This document shows positions 25,700 to 34,653 of a stretch of DNA of 64,000 bases, piece after piece. The first letter of the stretch is position 1, and each line of letters begins with the position of its first letter. A program made the position numbers and the translations under genes. The DNA is from Streptomyces sp. NRRL F-525 (lineage in GTDB: Bacteria > Actinomycetota > Actinomycetes > Streptomycetales > Streptomycetaceae). The stretch covers positions 1 through 64,000 of the forward strand of contig NZ_JNXE01000043.1 of NCBI RefSeq assembly GCF_000716605.1. Reading direction: 5' to 3'. The notes beneath the pieces were generated by a model, which was given only the letters and a program-made list of their open reading frames with translations, was not told where the DNA came from and did not search any database.

Positions 25700-27157
25700 A
25701 TGACCGTTCTTGAGCCTCGTGACGCCGGTGTCACGAACACCGCCCCTGACCTGGCCGACGAGTGTCGTGACTCCGTGTTGGGGCGGTCGCATCGGGCGCT
25801 CAGTGTCGGGATCGTGTCCGTTGTTCTACTGATCGCCTTTGAGGCGACGGCGGTTGGGACGGCGATGCCGATTGCCGCTCGGGAACTGGGCGGGGTGTCG
25901 TTGTACGCGTTCGCGTTCTCCGGGTACTTCACGACCAGTCTCTTCGGGATGGTGTTCGCCGGGCAGTGGTCGGACCGGCGGGGGCCGCTCGGGGCGTTGA
26001 CCAGTGGGATCGGGGCCTTTGCCGCCGGGCTGGTGGTGGCCGGGACCGCTCAGGTCATGTGGGTGTTCATTCTGGGGCGGGCCGTGCAGGGGCTGGGGGG
26101 TGGGCTGGTCATCGTCGCGCTGTATGTCGTCGTCGGGAGGGCTTACCCGGAGCGGTTGCGGCCCGCCATCGTGGCCGCGTTCGCGGCGAGTTGGGTCGTG
26201 CCGTCCATTGTCGGGCCGCTTGCCTCCGGGGCGGTGACCGAGCATCTGGGGTGGCGGTGGGTGTTCCTCGGGATTCCCGTGCTTGTGGTGTTTCCGCTTG
26301 CCCTCGCCCTTCCTCAGATACGGCGGCGGGCGGCCGGGCCGGTGAGCGATACCGGTGAGCCGTCCGCCTCCTTCGACCGGCGGCGTATCCGGCTTGCCCT
26401 CGGGATCTCTGTCGGCGCCGGGCTCTTCCAGTACGCCGCTCAGGATGTGCGGTGGTTCTCCCTGCTCCCCGCTGCCGCCGGCGTCGCGCTGCTCGTGCCC
26501 GCCGTGCTCGGGTTGTTGCCGCGCGGGACGTACCGGGCGGCGCGGGGGCTGCCCTCCGTCGTGCTGTTGCGCGGGGTGGCCGCCGGGTCGTTCATCTCGG
26601 CGGAGTCCTTCGTGCCGTTGATGCTCGTCACGCAACGGGGGCTGTCGCCGACCCTGGCCGGGTTCTCGCTCGCGGCGGGCGGTGGGACGTGGGCGCTCGG
26701 GTCATGGGTGCAGTCCCGGGGGTGGGCCGAGCCGTATCGCGAGCGGCTGATGACGGTCGGGATGGTGCTGGTGGCCGCCGCCATCGCCGGGGCGCCGAGC
26801 GTCCTCATCCATGCCGTGCCCGTGTGGATCGTCGCCGTCGCGTGGGCGTTCGGGTGTTTCGGGATGGGGCTGGTGATCGCCTCCACCAGCGTGCTGCTGC
26901 TTCAGCTGTCCGCTCCGGCGGAGGCCGGGTCCAACTCCGCCGCGCTGCAGATCTCTGATGGGTTGTCGAATGTCGTGCTGCTCTCCGTGGGCGGGGCCGC
27001 GTTCGGGGCGCTGGGCGGTGGCACGGTGGGGCATGTCGTCGGGTCAGCGGGTGGCGGGGGTCATCCGGCGGCGTTCGCCGCGGTGTTCCTGCCGATGGCG
27101 GGGGTGGCGTTGGCGGGGGCGTGGGTGAGCACGCGGGTGCGGACGGAATCGCGGTGA
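25700..27157 (+). CDS. MFS transporter, multidrug-exporter-like
   Basis: A 485-residue major facilitator protein with about 14 predicted helices. The motif between helices 2 and 3, GQWSDRRGPLGAL, and the drug-proton antiporter type segment FILGRAVQGLGGGLVIVALYVVVGR support an exporter; substrate unknown. The start at 25700 (MTVLEPRDAG) is preferred over the upstream in-frame start because a -10 box lies 7 nt before it. The last 36 coding nucleotides are repeated downstream in a local duplication. Confidence 0.88.
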   Translation: MTVLEPRDAGVTNTAPDLADECRDSVLGRSHRALSVGIVSVVLLIAFEATAVGTAMPIAARELGGVSLYAFAFSGYFTTSLFGMVFAGQWSDRRGPLGALTSGIGAFAAGLVVAGTAQVMWVFILGRAVQGLGGGLVIVALYVVVGRAYPERLRPAIVAAFAASWVVPSIVGPLASGAVTEHLGWRWVFLGIPVLVVFPLALALPQIRRRAAGPVSDTGEPSASFDRRRIRLALGISVGAGLFQYAAQDVRWFSLLPAAAGVALLVPAVLGLLPRGTYRAARGLPSVVLLRGVAAGSFISAESFVPLMLVTQRGLSPTLAGFSLAAGGGTWALGSWVQSRGWAEPYRERLMTVGMVLVAAAIAGAPSVLIHAVPVWIVAVAWAFGCFGMGLVIASTSVLLLQLSAPAEAGSNSAALQISDGLSNVVLLSVGGAAFGALGGGTVGHVVGSAGGGGHPAAFAAVFLPMAGVALAGAWVSTRVRTESR

Positions 27158-27470
27158 CGTCGTGTGGCGTTGCGTCGCGTGACGTCGAGTGGTGTCGCTC
27201 GGTGTCGTTGAAGGATGGCTGGACTGAATCTGCGGTTCGCGGGCGAGGAACCCGACGCTCCTGCGTGACTGCTCGGTGGGCGGCGGGACCCATCCGGAGA
27301 CGTGGGTGAGCACGCGGGTGCGGACGGAATCGCGGTGACGTCGGGTGGTGCGGCTCGGTGTCGTTGGGGGACGGCTGGACTGAATCTGCGGTTCACGGGC
27401 GAGGAGCTCGACGCCCCTGCGCGACGGCTCCCTCGACGGGCGGCGGCGCCCATCCGGGGGCCCTCGGTGA
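27121..27470 (+). repeat. Local direct duplication of the MFS gene 3' end
   Basis: The 42 nt at 27121-27162 recur identically at 27302-27343 (181-bp offset). A second related segment (GGCTGGACTGAATCTGCGGT at about 27212 and 27371) extends the similarity with divergence. Apart from the first 36 nt, the 27158-27570 interval holds no convincing gene. Confidence 0.75.
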
Positions 27471-27570
27471 TCACCCGGGTACGCGGGAACTACGAGGAGC
27501 GCTGAGCCGTAGAGCGGAACTCCGGCGATATTCCGTCGCCCGCCGGTGATCGCTCCCCTACCCTCACCCC

Positions 27571-27795
27571 ATGCACCAGCCGACCTCCCAACCTCAACCT
27601 AAAACCCACCTCAACCTCGCCCCCACCCTCCACCAGGCCCTCGAAGACCTCGCCGACGCCACCGGCCGGTCGCCGGAGGACCTCGTGCGGGACGCCGTAG
27701 GCAGGTATCTGGATGAGGAGGGTGCGCCGGTGCGGGCGGCTGCTGAACGGCTTGCCGTCGCGCACGCCGGTCTGTTGAGGAGGCTCGGCGAATGA
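27571..27795 (+). CDS. Ribbon-helix-helix antitoxin of a Doc-type module
   Basis: A 74-residue protein with a ribbon-helix-helix DNA-binding pattern (KTHLNLAPTLHQALEDLAD, then GRSPEDLVRDAVGRYL) and a charged C-terminal part that can cover the toxin. It should repress the operon and neutralise the Fic/Doc protein that follows with a 4-nt overlap (ATGA). A TACCCT box lies 6 nt before the ATG, so the transcript is probably leaderless. Confidence 0.75.
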   Translation: MHQPTSQPQPKTHLNLAPTLHQALEDLADATGRSPEDLVRDAVGRYLDEEGAPVRAAAERLAVAHAGLLRRLGE

Positions 27796-28211
27796 CGCGC
27801 GGCTACGACTCCGGTGTCGCCGGCCGTCGGTACCTCACCGTCGGCGAGGTGACCGACATCGCGCGGATCGCCTTCGGGGGCCGGGCGCCCGAGGTGCGTG
27901 AGGCGGGGCTGTTCGCCTCGGCGGTGCATCGGCCGCGCGCTCGTATGTTCGGGACGGCGGCCTACGCGGACCTGTATGAACAGGCTGCCGCTCTGCTCCA
28001 CGCCCTCGCCACGAACCACCCCCTCGTCGACGGCAACAAGCGCACCGCATGGCTCGCCGCCGCGGTCTTCCTCGCCGTGAACGGGGTCGATCTCGCCGAC
28101 GTCGACCAGGACCGGGCGTACGACCTGGTCATCGACGTGGCCTCGGGGGCGGAGGGGGACGTAGGGGCGATCGCTGAGGCGCTGCGCGGCCTCGCCGGCC
28201 AACCCGTGTGA
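27792..28211 (+). CDS. Doc-like Fic-fold toxin
   Basis: A 139-residue Fic-fold protein. The motif HPLVDGNKRTAW (about 75-86) is of the Doc type (H-P-x-x-D-x-N-K-R), which in phage P1 Doc phosphorylates EF-Tu and stops translation, rather than the AMP-transferring Fic type (GNGR). RYLTVGEVTDIARIAFGG at the N-terminus is also Doc-like. Its start overlaps the antitoxin stop by 4 nt, as in Phd-Doc pairs, but the antitoxin here is ribbon-helix-helix instead of Phd. Confidence 0.82.
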   Translation: MTRGYDSGVAGRRYLTVGEVTDIARIAFGGRAPEVREAGLFASAVHRPRARMFGTAAYADLYEQAAALLHALATNHPLVDGNKRTAWLAAAVFLAVNGVDLADVDQDRAYDLVIDVASGAEGDVGAIAEALRGLAGQPV

Positions 28212-28355
28212 CGTCAGTCCCATCCCCCGCCACCCCGGCGTCGTCCGCACGTTGACACCCCCGGCCCGCCGGTAGGGTGGCCCGGTTGTCATACGTAGCC
28301 GACGTACCGACGTAGCCCACGCAACCGAGCCGCCCTACTCCCGAACCCGGAGACC

Positions 28356-30155
28356 GTGACTACCACCGCCGCCTCCTCCGCCAGCTCCCACCACCTCTCT
28401 CCCGCCTTTCCCGGCCGCGCCCCCTGGGGCACCGCCGGCAAGCTGCGTGCCTGGCAGCAGGGGGCGATGGAGAGGTATGTCCAGGAGCAGCCGCGGGATT
28501 TCCTCGCGGTCGCGACCCCCGGTGCCGGCAAGACGACCTTCGCGCTCACCCTCGCCTCCTGGCTGCTGCACCACCATGTCGTGCAGCAGGTGACCGTGGT
28601 CGCGCCGACCGAGCACCTGAAGAAGCAGTGGGCGGAGGCGGCCGCGCGCATAGGGATCAAGCTGGACCCCGAGTACAGCGCCGGGCCGCTCGGCAAGGAC
28701 TACCAGGGCGTCGCCGTCACGTACGCCGGTGTCGGCGTACGGCCGATGCTGCACCGCAACCGCGTCGAGCAGCGCAAGACCCTCGTCATTCTCGACGAGA
28801 TCCACCACGCCGGTGACTCGAAGTCCTGGGGCGAGGCTTGCCTGGAGGCGTTCGAGCCTGCCACTCGGCGGCTCGCGCTGACCGGTACGCCGTTCCGGTC
28901 CGACACCAATCCCATTCCCTTCGTCACGTATGAGGAAGGGAACGACGGGATTCGGCGGTCCTCCGCCGACTACACCTACGGCTACGGGTCCGCGCTCAGC
29001 GACGGGGTCGTCCGGCCCGTCATCTTCCTCTCCTACAGCGGCAACATGCGCTGGCGGACCAAGGCCGGTGACGAGATCGCCGCGCGGCTCGGCGAGCCGA
29101 TGACGAAGGACGCGATCAGTCAGGCCTGGCGTACGGCGCTGGACGCGCGCGGTGAGTGGATGCCGAGCGTGCTGCGCGCCGCCGACCAGCGGCTGACCGA
29201 GGTCAGGAAGGGCATCCCGGACGCCGGTGCCCTCGTCATCGCCACCGACCAGGACTCGGCGCGCGCCTACGCCAAGCTGATCCGCGAGATCACCGGCAGC
29301 AAGGCGACCGTCGTGCTGTCGGACGACACCGGTGCCTCCAAGCGCATCGACGACTTCGCGGCGAGCAACGACCGGTGGATGGTCGCGGTGCGGATGGTGT
29401 CCGAGGGTGTCGACGTGCCGCGGCTCGCCGTCGGGGTCTACGCCACCACCATCTCCACCCCTCTCTTCTTCGCCCAGGCCGTCGGGCGTTTCGTGCGGTC
29501 CCGGCGGCGCGGCGAGACCGCCTCCGTGTTCCTGCCGACCGTCCCCGACCTCCTCACCTTCGCCAACGAGATGGAGGTGGAGCGGGACCACGCCCTCGAC
29601 AAGCCGAAGAAGGAGGGCGAGGAGGACCCGTACGCCGAGTCCGAGAAGGAGATGGAGGAGGCGAACAAGGAGCAGGACGAGGACACCGGCGAGCAGGAGC
29701 AGTTCTCCTTCGAGGCCCTGGAGTCCGAGGCCGTCTTCGACCGTGTCCTCTACGACGGCGCCGAGTTCGGCATGCAGGCGCACCCGGGGAGCGAGGAGGA
29801 GCAGGACTACCTCGGCATCCCCGGACTCCTCGAACCCGACCAGGTGCAGATGCTGCTCCAGAAGCGGCAGGCCCGGCAGATCGCGCACAGCCGCAAGAAG
29901 CCGGACGAGGAAGCCGACCTGCTGGAACTGCCCGCCGAGCGGCGGCCCGTCGTCTCCCACAAGGAGATGATGGAGCTGCGGAAGTCGCTCAACACCATGG
30001 TCTCCGCGTACGTCCACCAGACCGGCAAACCGCACGGGGTCATCCACACCGAGCTGCGCCGCACCTGCGGCGGCCCGCCGAGCGCCGAGGCCACGGCCGG
30101 GCAGCTGCGGCAGCGCATCGCCAAGGTCCAGGAGTGGGCCACGCGCATGAAGTGA
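28356..30155 (+). CDS. DEAD/DEAH-box superfamily 2 helicase
   Basis: A 599-residue SF2 helicase. Walker A is ATPGAGKTTF (53-62), motif II is DEIHH (147-151), motif III LALTGTPFRSD, and the second RecA domain ends with QAVGRFVRSRRR (motif VI). A very acidic region, about 405-450 (EEDPYAESEKEMEEANKEQD-like), follows the helicase core. Similar to RadD/ResIII-type helicases widespread in actinobacteria; the exact role, probably DNA repair, is not established. GTG start with CCGGAGACC upstream. A TAGGGT -10-like box lies at about 28272. Confidence 0.85.
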   Translation: MTTTAASSASSHHLSPAFPGRAPWGTAGKLRAWQQGAMERYVQEQPRDFLAVATPGAGKTTFALTLASWLLHHHVVQQVTVVAPTEHLKKQWAEAAARIGIKLDPEYSAGPLGKDYQGVAVTYAGVGVRPMLHRNRVEQRKTLVILDEIHHAGDSKSWGEACLEAFEPATRRLALTGTPFRSDTNPIPFVTYEEGNDGIRRSSADYTYGYGSALSDGVVRPVIFLSYSGNMRWRTKAGDEIAARLGEPMTKDAISQAWRTALDARGEWMPSVLRAADQRLTEVRKGIPDAGALVIATDQDSARAYAKLIREITGSKATVVLSDDTGASKRIDDFAASNDRWMVAVRMVSEGVDVPRLAVGVYATTISTPLFFAQAVGRFVRSRRRGETASVFLPTVPDLLTFANEMEVERDHALDKPKKEGEEDPYAESEKEMEEANKEQDEDTGEQEQFSFEALESEAVFDRVLYDGAEFGMQAHPGSEEEQDYLGIPGLLEPDQVQMLLQKRQARQIAHSRKKPDEEADLLELPAERRPVVSHKEMMELRKSLNTMVSAYVHQTGKPHGVIHTELRRTCGGPPSAEATAGQLRQRIAKVQEWATRMK

Positions 30156-30530
30156 GCCCCCAGCAGATCCGTTGAAGTGAGCCCCCAGCAGATCCGTACC
30201 GATTCCGTCGGTCGATCAGCACATCTGTGCGGAATCTGCGCAGGTGTGATCCACAGGTCAGGACATATCGACATGAAGGGAACCGGTCCGTACCAGTCGG
30301 TGCCCGGATTCTGGACGGAGACTTCCGCTCAGCGAACCGCCTTCGCTAGTGTCCCGCTACGCACACGCCCCGTGGCAGCGCCGCCGCGGAGCGCAGCCGT
30401 GAAGCGACTGGGCCCGGACACGCCGGGCCGCCTCGCCGATCGGCGGCCTCTGAAGCGCGTCACTGACGGGACTCGGTGACGCATCCGTCGCTAAGGAGCC
30501 GCCGACCTCACCACTTAAGGAGTGGGCGTC
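30149..30530 (+). repeat. 25-bp tandem repeat at helicase stop, then untranslated region
   Basis: A 24-nt unit (GAAGTGAGCCCC...) at 30149-30172 is repeated at 30174-30197, including the stop codon of the helicase gene. The rest, to 30530, has the hairpin GGCCGCC/GGCGGCC (30426-30448) and no gene. Confidence 0.7.
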
Positions 30531-31172
30531 GTGACCGCGGAGACCTCCCAGACGCTCGACCGGGGACTGCGCGTCCTCAAACTGCTGGCCGATACGGACC
30601 ACGGGCTGACCGTCACCGAACTGTCCAACAAACTGGGCGTCAACCGGACCGTCGTGTACCGGTTGCTGGCCACCCTCGAACAGCACGCACTCGTACGCCG
30701 TGATCTCGGCGGCCGGGCCCGCGTGGGGCTCGGGGTGCTGCGGCTCGGCCGCCAGGTGCATCCCCTGGTACGGGAGGCGGCGCTTCCCGCGCTGCGGTCC
30801 CTGGCCGAGGACATCGGGGCGACCGCTCACCTCACCCTGGTCGACGGGGCGGACGCCCTCGCCGTCGCGGTGGTCGAGCCGACCTGGACCGACTACCACG
30901 TGGCCTACCGCGCCGGCTTCCGCCACCCCCTGGACCGGGGCGCCGCGGGCCGCGCGATCCTCGCCGCCCGGCACCAGGCCGCGGACGAACCCGGATACAC
31001 CCTGACGCACGGCGAGTTGGAGGCCGGCGCGAGTGGCGCCGCGGCTCCGCTGCTGGGCGTCACGGGGGTCGAGGGCAGCGTCGGCGTCGTGATGCTGGCC
31101 GACGCGGTGCCCGAGCGGGTCGGCCCGCGGGTCGTGGACGCGGCGCGCGAGGTCGCGGAAGCGCTGCGCTGA
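30531..31172 (+). CDS. IclR family transcriptional regulator
   Basis: A 213-residue regulator. The winged helix-turn-helix is at about 8-60 (GLRVLKLLADTDHGLTVTEL, KLGVNRTVVYRLLATLEQH). The effector domain follows but is shorter than the usual 250-residue IclR proteins. GTG at 30531 is chosen because AAGGAG lies 8 nt upstream; the GTG at 30522 overlaps that site. Neighbours give no clue to its ligand. Confidence 0.85.
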   Translation: MTAETSQTLDRGLRVLKLLADTDHGLTVTELSNKLGVNRTVVYRLLATLEQHALVRRDLGGRARVGLGVLRLGRQVHPLVREAALPALRSLAEDIGATAHLTLVDGADALAVAVVEPTWTDYHVAYRAGFRHPLDRGAAGRAILAARHQAADEPGYTLTHGELEAGASGAAAPLLGVTGVEGSVGVVMLADAVPERVGPRVVDAAREVAEALR

Positions 31173-31244
31173 GGCCTGAGGTCGTTTACGGGCATGGGGT
31201 GACCGGCGCCCGGCCGGAAGTGGCCGTCGCGTTAGATTGATCCC

Positions 31245-32039
31245 GTGCTCCTCTCTCGCCTCACGCGCCCCCAGGCCGTAGCCGTCTGCGCTCTGCCCGT
31301 CGTCGCGCTGCTCGCCACGGCGGGCTTCGCGCCGTTGCCGTTCTCGCTGGCGCAGCCCGGTCTGACCGCGAACGTGCTCGGCGACAACAAGGGCACCCCG
31401 GTGATCACGATCTCCGGGGCGCCGGTGCGCACGACGAGCGGTCAGCTGCGCATGACGACGATCGAGGCGACCGGACCCGATCAGCATGTCTCGCTGAGCG
31501 ATGTGATCGACAGCTGGTTCCGTACCGATCGGGCGGTCATGCCGCGTGACTCGGTCTACCCGAGCGGCAACAGCGTCAAGGAGATCGAGCAGCACAACAC
31601 CGAGCAGATGCAGGAGTCGCAGGACGACGCGACCACCGCCGCGCTCAACTACCTGAAACTCAGCGACAAGAAGGTCAAGGTCACCCTCACGCTGGCGGAC
31701 GTCGGCGGCCCCAGCGCGGGCCTGCTGTTCACCCTGGGCATCATCGACAAGCTGAACGGCGACGGCAGCGGCGGTGACCTGACGGGCGGCCGTACCATCG
31801 CCGGTACGGGGACGATCGGCACCGACGGCACGGTCGGCGCGGTCGGGGGAGTGGCCCTCAAGACCCAGGCCGCGCGCCGTGACGGTGCGACGGTCTTCCT
31901 GGTCCCGAAGGCGGAGTGCTCGGACGCCAAGTCGGAACTGCCCAAGGGGCTACGGCTGGTGTCGGTGACCACGCTGAAAGGCGCGGTGAGCGCGCTGCGG
32001 GCGCTGGAGACGGGTAAGGGGTCGGTGCCGGGCTGCTAG
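31245..32039 (+). CDS. Lon-like S16 protease-domain protein, membrane-anchored
   Basis: A 264-residue protein with an N-terminal hydrophobic helix (about 10-33) acting as a signal anchor, then a C-terminal Lon-type S16 domain. The serine of the S-K dyad is in GGPSAGLLFTLGIID and the lysine is probably in GGVALKTQAARRDGA. No ATPase part and no clear PDZ are present. It likely works outside the membrane. GTG start with TAGATT 6 nt upstream, a leaderless layout. Its TAG stop overlaps the TAG of the convergent small gene within CTAG. Confidence 0.82.
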   Translation: MLLSRLTRPQAVAVCALPVVALLATAGFAPLPFSLAQPGLTANVLGDNKGTPVITISGAPVRTTSGQLRMTTIEATGPDQHVSLSDVIDSWFRTDRAVMPRDSVYPSGNSVKEIEQHNTEQMQESQDDATTAALNYLKLSDKKVKVTLTLADVGGPSAGLLFTLGIIDKLNGDGSGGDLTGGRTIAGTGTIGTDGTVGAVGGVALKTQAARRDGATVFLVPKAECSDAKSELPKGLRLVSVTTLKGAVSALRALETGKGSVPGC

Positions 32040-32227
32040 GCCATCGCCGGCTTCGTACCGGCGGGCGCCGAGGCGAGCCGCAGACCGAGTTCTACGAGGG
32101 TCCAGCCGAGGCGGGTACGGAGTTCGCGCGGCGGTTTGGCTTCGGCGGCGAGACGGTGGGCGTCGGCCTGGGCGTGGAGTTCGACGGCTCGGGTGTGGTG
32201 CAGCGCGAGGTGGGTGTCCGGGTGCAT
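32036..32227 (-). CDS. Small conserved-looking protein, unknown
   Basis: A 63-residue protein rich in His, Ala and Leu, probably two amphipathic helices. It starts 15 nt after the ArsR-like gene in the same direction, with GAGAAGAGG upstream, so it is the second gene of that operon. I do not recognise a family. Its stop codon shares CTAG with the convergent S16 gene. Confidence 0.6.
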   Translation of the reverse strand: MHPDTHLALHHTRAVELHAQADAHRLAAEAKPPRELRTRLGWTLVELGLRLASAPAGTKPAMA

Positions 32228-32242
32228 CGGGGTTGCCTCTTC

Positions 32243-32815
32243 TCACTCTGATTCGGTCGGGAAGGCGTGCAGGTGGAAGCGGACCTGTTCGGCGTCGGGC
32301 GCTTCCTCGTCCTCGTAGGTTTCGAGCAAATCGTGGATCTTTCCGACGAGTTCACGGGTGCGCTCGGGTGTCAGGCGTACGGTCCAGTCGCTCATGTCGG
32401 TCGAGTGGGACCACTTGGGCAGCCAGTCCTCGCGGGTGCCGACCCAGGTCGACAGTTCACGGGCGTGGGTGGTCGCCACCTCGTGCAGAAACAGGTCGGC
32501 CGCGCCGCGCACCGCCGGGTCGGCGTCGACGAGCAGGTTCTCGTCGAAGCCGATGCCCTGCTCGACCGCCTGCCACCAGCGCTCCCGTCCCTTGCCGCGC
32601 TCCGGGGCGTCCTCGACGAACCCGTGCGTGGCCAGTTGGCGCAGGTGGTAGCTGGTGGCTCCGCTGGACTCGCCCAGTCGCTCGGCGAGCATCGACGCGG
32701 TGGCCGGGCCGTACCGTCGCAGCGCGTTCAGCAGCTGCATCCGTAGCGGATGGGCGAGCCCGCGCAGTGAACGGGCGTCGAGATTGCGGTACTTGGACGG
32801 TTCGGGCTCCTGCAT
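32243..32815 (-). CDS. ArsR-type winged-helix regulator
   Basis: A 190-residue regulator with a helix-turn-helix domain at about 15-90 (LAHPLRMQLLNALRRYGPAT, LGESSGATSYHLRQLATHGF). No arsenic-type cysteine pair is visible, so it probably senses something other than a thiol-bound metal. ATG at 32815 has TACCTT 7 nt upstream and no ribosome binding site. A 60-bp nested palindrome starts 4 nt upstream of the start codon and is very likely its own operator. The small gene downstream is co-transcribed. Confidence 0.85.
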   Translation of the reverse strand: MQEPEPSKYRNLDARSLRGLAHPLRMQLLNALRRYGPATASMLAERLGESSGATSYHLRQLATHGFVEDAPERGKGRERWWQAVEQGIGFDENLLVDADPAVRGAADLFLHEVATTHARELSTWVGTREDWLPKWSHSTDMSDWTVRLTPERTRELVGKIHDLLETYEDEEAPDAEQVRFHLHAFPTESE

Positions 32816-32818
32816 GCG

Positions 32819-32878
32819 TACAAAGGTAGCGTTGCAAAGAAGTCGTTGCAAGTACTTCTTTGCAAGTGGTCCTTTGTA
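32819..32878. promoter_or_regulatory. 60-bp nested palindrome, likely operator
   Basis: TACAAAGG (32819-32826) pairs with CCTTTGTA (32871-32878), and TTGCAAAGAAGT (32832-32843) with ACTTCTTTGCAA (32854-32865); both share the centre 32848.5 and have 5-nt gaps. It overlaps the -10 box of the ArsR-like gene and contains extra TTGCAA half-sites. Confidence 0.75.
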
Positions 32879-32896
32879 ACTCGCCCTCCTCCGGCC

Positions 32897-33853
32897 CTAC
32901 TTGACCAACCCCTCCGCCTTCATCCAGTCCAGCGCCACCTGATGCGGGTCCTCCCCGTCGACGTCCACCTTCGCGTTCAGCGTCTGCGCCACCGTGTTGT
33001 TCAGCTTCTTGGTGACCGGGGCCAGGACCTTCGCGATCGCCGGCCACTTCTTCAGGGCCTTCGTGTTGATCTCGGGCGCCGCGTTGTAGTTGGGGAAGAA
33101 CTTCTTGTCGTCGGCCATCACCGCGAGGTTCATCGACTTGATGCGGCCGTCGGTGGTGAAGACCTCGCCGTAGGTGCAACTCCCCTTCTTCACCTGGGTG
33201 TAGATGATCCCGGTGTCCATCTGCGTGATGTTCTTCGCGGGGAGGTTCATCCCGTACGCCTTCTCCATGCCCGGCAGTCCGTCCGCGCGGTTGGCGAACT
33301 CGCTCTCCACGCACACCGTCACCGCGCCCGGGTCCTTCTTCGCCAGCGCGGCCACCTCGGACAGCGTCTTCGTGCCGTACTTCTTGAAGTTGGCCTGGTT
33401 CATCGCGAGGGCGTAGGTGTTGTTGAGGGCGGAGGGAGGCAGCCAGGTGATGCCGTTCTTCAGGTCCGCGTCCCGTACCGCCTGCCACTGCTTCAGCGGG
33501 TCGGTGATCGGCTTGCTGTTGCTGAGGTAGGTGATCCACGCGGTGCCGGTGTACTCGTACATCCCGTCCGCGTCACCGGACTTGACGGCCTCGCGTGCTC
33601 CGATCGAACCCTGGATGCCGGTCCGGTCGAGGACGTCCGCGCCGGCCGCCTGGAAGGCGATGCCCATCATCGCGCCGAGGATCAGCTGCTCGGTGAACTC
33701 CTTTGACGTGACGGTGAGATGGGCGCCCTTGAGGGGCTCGCCCTTGCCGACGGTGCCGGGGCTGACGTCGTCGACCATGGGGGAGCCGCTGGTCAGTCCG
33801 CAGCCGGAGACCACGACCAGGGTTCCGGCGAGGAGGAGACACGTGCGTTTCAT
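32897..33853 (-). CDS. Osmoprotectant ABC transporter binding lipoprotein (OpuCC-type)
   Basis: A 318-residue lipoprotein (lipobox VSGC, Cys18) with the OpuAC/ProX-type fold: LTVTSKEFTEQLILGAMM at the mature start, YEYTGTAWITYL, and YNAAPEINTKALKKW. It should bind quaternary amines such as glycine betaine, choline or carnitine outside the membrane. Its ATG overlaps the permease stop (ATGA). It is the last gene of a four-gene minus-strand operon. Ligand type is from family only. Confidence 0.88.
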   Translation of the reverse strand: MKRTCLLLAGTLVVVSGCGLTSGSPMVDDVSPGTVGKGEPLKGAHLTVTSKEFTEQLILGAMMGIAFQAAGADVLDRTGIQGSIGAREAVKSGDADGMYEYTGTAWITYLSNSKPITDPLKQWQAVRDADLKNGITWLPPSALNNTYALAMNQANFKKYGTKTLSEVAALAKKDPGAVTVCVESEFANRADGLPGMEKAYGMNLPAKNITQMDTGIIYTQVKKGSCTYGEVFTTDGRIKSMNLAVMADDKKFFPNYNAAPEINTKALKKWPAIAKVLAPVTKKLNNTVAQTLNAKVDVDGEDPHQVALDWMKAEGLVK

Positions 33854-34653
33854 GAGCCCGCCTCCAATCCCCTTGGGCGCAACAGGAGTTCGGCGAGTGA
33901 GGCCAGCCAGTCCACCAGCAGGGCGAGGCTGACCGTGAGGATCGAGCCGAGGACCAGGACCGGCATCCGCTGGGTGGTGATGCCGGTGGTGATCAGGACG
34001 CCCAGGCCGCCGCCCCCGCCGAAGGTCGCCAGGGTCGCCGTACCGACGTTGAGGACCAGGGCGGTTCGGACTCCCGCCAGGATGAGCGGGACGGCGAGGG
34101 GCAGCTCCACCTTTGCCAGGACGCCGAGTTGGGACATGCCGATGCCTCGGGCCGCCTCCAGCAGGGTCGGGTCGTTGGCCTTCAGGCCCGCGATGGTGTT
34201 GGACAGGACCGGCAGGACGGCGTAGATGATGATGCCGATCAGGGCCGCCTTCTCGCCGGTGCCGAGCCAGATCACCAGGAGGGCCAACAGGCCGATGGCC
34301 GGGGTGGCTTGGCCCATGTTGGCGAAGGTCATCGCGACCGGGGCGGCCTTGCGGAACGCGCCCCGGGTCAGCAGGATGCCCAGCGGGATCGCGATGATCA
34401 GCACGAAGAACGTAGAGATCACGGTCAGCTGGACGTGCTGCCAAAGGGCCTTGCTCACCTGGCCGTTGGAGAGGGCGTTCTTCGAAATGGCGTCCAGGTG
34501 GGCCTGGTTGAACCACAGCCAGGTCGCCAGCAGGATCGCCACCAGGGCGGCGGGCAGGAAGGTCAGCTTCTGCCAGGTGATGCGCCGCTTCGGGGGAGTC
34601 GTGGGCGGCGGGGCCTCGACTTCTGTCTCTTCGTCCAGCTCGGGAGTGGTCAC
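33850..34653 (-). CDS. Osmoprotectant ABC transporter permease
   Basis: A 267-residue permease of the OpuC/ProW type, with six predicted helices after a hydrophilic N-terminus. The EAA-type loop LLEAARGIGMSQLGVLAKVELPLA is characteristic. GTG at 34653 overlaps the stop of the ATPase gene by 4 nt. Acts with the second permease gene at 35890-36537; two different permeases are usual in OpuC systems. Confidence 0.88.
   Translation of the reverse strand: MTTPELDEETEVEAPPPTTPPKRRITWQKLTFLPAALVAILLATWLWFNQAHLDAISKNALSNGQVSKALWQHVQLTVISTFFVLIIAIPLGILLTRGAFRKAAPVAMTFANMGQATPAIGLLALLVIWLGTGEKAALIGIIIYAVLPVLSNTIAGLKANDPTLLEAARGIGMSQLGVLAKVELPLAVPLILAGVRTALVLNVGTATLATFGGGGGLGVLITTGITTQRMPVLVLGSILTVSLALLVDWLASLAELLLRPRGLEAGS

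Noticed and set aside
32897..34516. 539-residue frame joining permease and binding protein
   Set aside because: The upstream part is out of frame with the permease; the real binding protein starts at its own ATG overlapping the permease stop.
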